From: Bacteroidota bacterium
GTDB taxonomy: Bacteria > Bacteroidota > Bacteroidia > Sphingobacteriales > Sphingobacteriaceae
Reading direction: 5' to 3'
DNA length: 32,557 nucleotides
NCBI GenBank assembly: GCA_013288235.1
Contig: JABDCF010000041.1
Span: 1 to 32,557, forward strand
Part shown: in pieces, positions 30,232 through 32,557 of the stretch
Position numbering within the stretch: the first letter of the stretch is position 1
How the letters are laid out: each line of letters opens with the position of its first letter
The notes under the pieces: generated by a model
Database searches by the model: none
What the model saw: only the letters and a program-made list of their open reading frames with translations
Told to the model about the DNA's origin: nothing
Program-made: the position numbers and the translations under genes

Positions 30232-30555
30232 ATGAAAATTATATCCATCATCCTTACCGCTTTACTATTAATACCCGTAATGGTTTGTTCCATCGCTATT
30301 TTTCAAATTTATCACCAGGCCAATACCCCTTTTATTCCAAAAGACTCCTCATCATCAATTGCACAAACCCCCATTTTGTACGGGTTTAGCTACCTGTTGT
30401 TTTTTGTTTTATCAATACTGTTAAACACTAAAGGTAAATTTAGAATAAACATGGTGCTGGCAGGCTGTTTGGTATTGATCTATATTGTTACGCTTAACAT
30501 GATAAAAGTGCAGGGTTGGGAGTGGCCATTTTTCCGGCACATACTGGTATCTTGA
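30232..30555 (+). CDS. Small membrane protein, tandem paralogue 2
   Basis: A 107-residue protein with three predicted membrane segments (about 2-24, 47-64 and 73-92), the same architecture as the preceding gene. The shared block here is SILLNTKGKFRINMVLAGCL. A 51-base spacer separates the two copies. The ending PFFRHILVS is cytosolic or periplasmic. The function is unknown. A third, decayed copy follows at 30605. Confidence 0.7.
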   Translation: MKIISIILTALLLIPVMVCSIAIFQIYHQANTPFIPKDSSSSIAQTPILYGFSYLLFFVLSILLNTKGKFRINMVLAGCLVLIYIVTLNMIKVQGWEWPFFRHILVS

Positions 30556-30565
30556 TGCATACCAG

Positions 30566-30596
30566 GATTTGACAACTCTTCAAGAGTTGTCAAATC
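30566..30596. repeat. Perfect 31-base palindrome
   Basis: GATTTGACAACTCTT (30566-30580), a single central C, then its exact complement (30582-30596). It lies 10 bases after the paralogue 2 stop and immediately before the relic of a third paralogue. It may be a dispersed palindromic repeat inserted there, or a terminator without a T-run. Confidence 0.8.
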
Positions 30597-30604
30597 TAAG
30601 CCGC

Positions 30605-30697
30605 CAAGGGGGATTTTTAATAAATGTGACGCTATCCGGCTGTTTAGTAATAGTATATTTTCCAATTAATTTCCTCAAAAGTATATGGTTCGCATAG
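30605..30697 (+). pseudogene. Relic of a third small-membrane-protein paralogue (3' end)
   Basis: The plus-strand frame 30605-30697 reads QGGFLINVTLSGCLVIVYFP, then INFLKSIWFA and a TAG. It aligns with KGKFRINMVLAGCLVLIY of paralogue 2 and KEKYLVNSTMCGTLLL of paralogue 1, sharing F-x-I-N, L-x-G-C-L-V and Y at the right spacing. The first ~60 codons are missing: only 49 bases, mostly the palindrome, separate it from the paralogue 2 stop. Its tail overlaps the start of the phosphoesterase gene at 30685. There is no plausible start, so it is a fragment. Confidence 0.65.
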
Positions 30698-31176
30698 GCC
30701 TTCTTTCCGATACCCACAGCTATCTTGACGACGCGGTTTTTAAGCATTTTGAAAACTGCGACGAGATATGGCATGCCGGTGATTTTGGCAACATAGAACT
30801 GGCCGATAAGCTCGCCGCGTTTAAACCGTTGCGGGGCGTTTACGGCAATATCGATGGCTTGGACATACGCCAAACTTATCCTGAAAACTTAAGATTTAAT
30901 TGTGAAAATGTGGATGTATGGATGACCCATATCGGCGGTTATCCAGGAAAATACAGTCCGCAGGTAAAGCGTGAAATATACACTAAGCCTCCAATGCTAT
31001 TTATATGCGGCCATTCGCATATTTTAAAGGTTATTTACGATAAAACTATCAATTGTTTGCATGTAAACCCCGGCGCAGCTGGAAAACAGGGCTGGCAAAA
31101 AGTACGTACTTTAGTTAGATTTTGCATTTCTGAAGAAAAAATTCATACCTTCGACCTTATTGAACTGCGAAAATAA
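30685..31176 (+). CDS. YfcE-type metallophosphoesterase
   Basis: A 163-residue calcineurin-like phosphodiesterase of the YfcE/MJ0936 group. The dinuclear-metal motifs are complete: SDTH (Asp9, His11), WHAGDFG (Asp33), VYGNIDG (Asn55), MTHIGG, and CGHSH with its final His pair. The ending HVNPGAAG is also typical. Members hydrolyse model phosphodiesters; the natural substrate is generally unknown. The start is the ATG at 30685, lying inside the relic of the membrane-protein paralogue. The following fbp gene is 24 bases downstream, so the two may be cotranscribed. Confidence 0.9.
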   Translation: MVRIGLLSDTHSYLDDAVFKHFENCDEIWHAGDFGNIELADKLAAFKPLRGVYGNIDGLDIRQTYPENLRFNCENVDVWMTHIGGYPGKYSPQVKREIYTKPPMLFICGHSHILKVIYDKTINCLHVNPGAAGKQGWQKVRTLVRFCISEEKIHTFDLIELRK

Positions 31177-31200
31177 CACGTATAAAATACACTAAGTCCT

Positions 31201-32250
31201 ATGAAGATTGCTAAAACTTTAGGTCAGTTTATCATCGAAAAACAGGCCGACTTCCCCTATGCAAAAGGTGAACTATCGCGCCTTTTGCGCGACATTGGTA
31301 TAGCCGCTAAAATTGTAAACCGCGAAGTAAACAAAGCAGGGCTGGCCGATATTTTGGGCGAAGCCGGCACTATAAACATCCAGGGAGAAGGCCAGAAAAA
31401 ACTTGATGTTTACGCCAACGAGCAATTTATATCGGCCCTAAAACACGGCGGCGAATGTTGCATCGTAGCCTCTGAAGAAAGTGACGAATATATTCCTATA
31501 GACTCGGAAATATCTAAAGACGCCAAATATATTGTAGCGATGGATCCCCTGGATGGCTCATCGAACATTGACGTAAATGTGGCTGTGGGAACTATCTTTT
31601 CTATTTATCACCGTAAATCAACCGGCGGCAAAGCTACCATTGATGACGTTTTGCAACGCGGTACAGAACAGGTAGCGGCGGGGTACGTGATCTACGGTTC
31701 ATCAACAATGCTTGTTTATACTACAGGCAAAGGGGTCAACGGCTTTACTTTGGATCCTTCGATAGGCGAGTTCTGCTTGTCGCACCCGGATATGAAAATA
31801 CCAAAGGATGGCGTGATCTATTCAATAAACGAAGGCTATTACGCGCATTTTCCGGATGGTGTAAAAAAATATATCAAGTATTGCCAGGTAGAGGATGCTA
31901 AAACAAATCGTCCCTATACTTCAAGATATATAGGTTCAATGGTGGCCGATGTTCACCGTAATTTGATAAAAGGTGGTGTTTTCATTTACCCGGTAACTGC
32001 CAGCGCCCCAAATGGTAAACTTCGCCTGGTTTACGAATGTAACCCGATGGCTTTTATTGTAGAGCAGGCTGGCGGCAAAGCCACAAATGGGTACGACCGT
32101 ATTTTAGATTTAGAAGTAAAAGAGTTGCACCAGCGCTCGGCAATATTCATCGGCTCCGAAAATATGGTAAACAAAGCGGAAGAAATGATGGCCTGTTTTT
32201 CGCCGCAGCTAACTAAAAAGAATTTTGAAGGGCTGGTGGAGCTACAGTGA
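31201..32250 (+). CDS. fbp: Fructose-1,6-bisphosphatase class I
   Basis: A 349-residue cytosolic enzyme hydrolysing fructose-1,6-bisphosphate to fructose-6-phosphate in gluconeogenesis. Metal and substrate motifs are intact: [24 protein letters not shown] (the class I signature), [23 protein letters not shown], and [20 protein letters not shown]. The length is close to the usual ~335. The start ATG is at 31201, with no Shine-Dalgarno. It sits directly downstream of the phosphoesterase gene and convergent with rnhA. Confidence 0.96.
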   Translation: MKIAKTLGQFIIEKQADFPYAKGELSRLLRDIGIAAKIVNREVNKAGLADILGEAGTINIQGEGQKKLDVYANEQFISALKHGGECCIVASEESDEYIPIDSEISKDAKYIVAMDPLDGSSNIDVNVAVGTIFSIYHRKSTGGKATIDDVLQRGTEQVAAGYVIYGSSTMLVYTTGKGVNGFTLDPSIGEFCLSHPDMKIPKDGVIYSINEGYYAHFPDGVKKYIKYCQVEDAKTNRPYTSRYIGSMVADVHRNLIKGGVFIYPVTASAPNGKLRLVYECNPMAFIVEQAGGKATNGYDRILDLEVKELHQRSAIFIGSENMVNKAEEMMACFSPQLTKKNFEGLVELQ

Positions 32251-32262
32251 GTTGGTTGAGTG

Positions 32263-32334
32263 GGTTGATTAAGTGAGTGGTTGATTGAGTTACTGAATTT
32301 GGTGCCTATTAAATAACCACTCACTTAATCAACC
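32263..32334. terminator. Inverted repeat between convergent fbp and rnhA
   Basis: Perfect 20-bp arms GGTTGATTAAGTGAGTGGTT (32263-32282) and complement (32315-32334) around a 32-base loop. Further degenerate TTGATTGAGT words lie on both outer sides. No T-run. It is probably a terminator-like structure of the word-repeat class; its words recur at 799-831. Confidence 0.6.
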
Positions 32335-32343
32335 TAATCCAAC

Positions 32344-32557
32344 TCAATCAACCAACTTCGAGGCCTCCATTTCAAACACCGAATCTATCAGCAAGGGTTT
32401 TTGTTTGCCGGCGGCAACGGCGAGTTCATCGCAGCGTTCATTTTCAGGGTGGCCGGCGTGGCCGCGTACCCATACAAATTTGATGTTATGCATTTTGCTG
32501 ATATCAAGATAGCGAAGCCAAAGGTCCTTGTTTTTTTTGCCGGCAAAACCTTTTTGC
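32344..32557 (-). CDS. rnhA: Ribonuclease HI, 3' end only
   Basis: The minus-strand frame, open at the right edge, encodes the C-terminal ~70 residues of RNase [20 protein letters not shown], then the conserved [18 protein letters not shown] with the catalytic His and the last metal-binding Asp. The stop is at 32346-32344. The enzyme cleaves RNA in RNA-DNA hybrids. The tail after DELA ([19 protein letters not shown]) is longer than in E. coli. The first half lies outside the window. Confidence 0.88.
   Translation of the reverse strand, partial: QKGFAGKKNKDLWLRYLDISKMHNIKFVWVRGHAGHPENERCDELAVAAGKQKPLLIDSVFEMEASKLVD

Overview
The window looks like a chromosomal segment from a member of the Bacteroidota, most likely family Sphingobacteriaceae (Mucilaginibacter or Pedobacter type). 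Three things support this. The gene families are typical: a type III glutamine synthetase, an Oar-like TonB-dependent receptor, DUF6600 and DUF6526 proteins, a ~390-residue PurM and a stand-alone short PurL. Several genes carry TAnnTTTG-type -7 boxes instead of E. coli-type promoters. Shine-Dalgarno sequences are largely absent. The genus assignment is from memory of family resemblance, not from a search. No rRNA, tRNA, CRISPR array, prophage or integron was seen.

Layout. 1-2782: the 3' end of a plug-domain surface protein, a Trp- and Asn-rich DUF6600 lipoprotein, and a convergent small membrane protein (DUF6526). 2915-8513: an aldo/keto reductase, an unknown lipoprotein, a YciI-like protein, galactokinase, a SpoU-type RNA methyltransferase and dihydrolipoyl dehydrogenase. 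8878-12207: a large Oar-like TonB-dependent receptor. 12274-14992: PurM, divergent from a ClC chloride channel/antiporter. 15074-20747: a nitrogen-assimilation locus, with type III glutamine synthetase divergent from an ammonium transporter and a BBP2-like porin across a very AT-rich 0.5-kb spacer. 20815-24787: a DUF4468-like secreted protein, a TonB energy transducer with repeated sites and an inverted repeat in its leader, and PurL.

24801-25606 is a small mobile-element-like unit: a REP-associated tyrosine transposase (RAYT) flanked by seven GTTCC-N3-GGAAC palindromes. 25676-27512: an orphan HicB-like protein overlapping a VOC-family enzyme, then (minus strand) an ECF sigma factor overlapping a multi-pass membrane protein. 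27677-32557: a GH29 alpha-L-fucosidase, TrmN6-type methyltransferase, two tandem small membrane paralogues plus the relic of a third, a YfcE-type phosphoesterase, class I fructose-1,6-bisphosphatase and the 3' end of RNase HI.

The genes are mostly housekeeping and short transcription units rather than one large operon. The most unusual signals lie between the genes. Many gene ends carry imperfect hairpins built from short words repeated locally, with a partly shared vocabulary. There is also the RAYT/REP cluster, a decayed third paralogue with a perfect palindrome beside it, and the structured leader of tonB. I did not find a clear new multi-gene defence or biosynthetic system.
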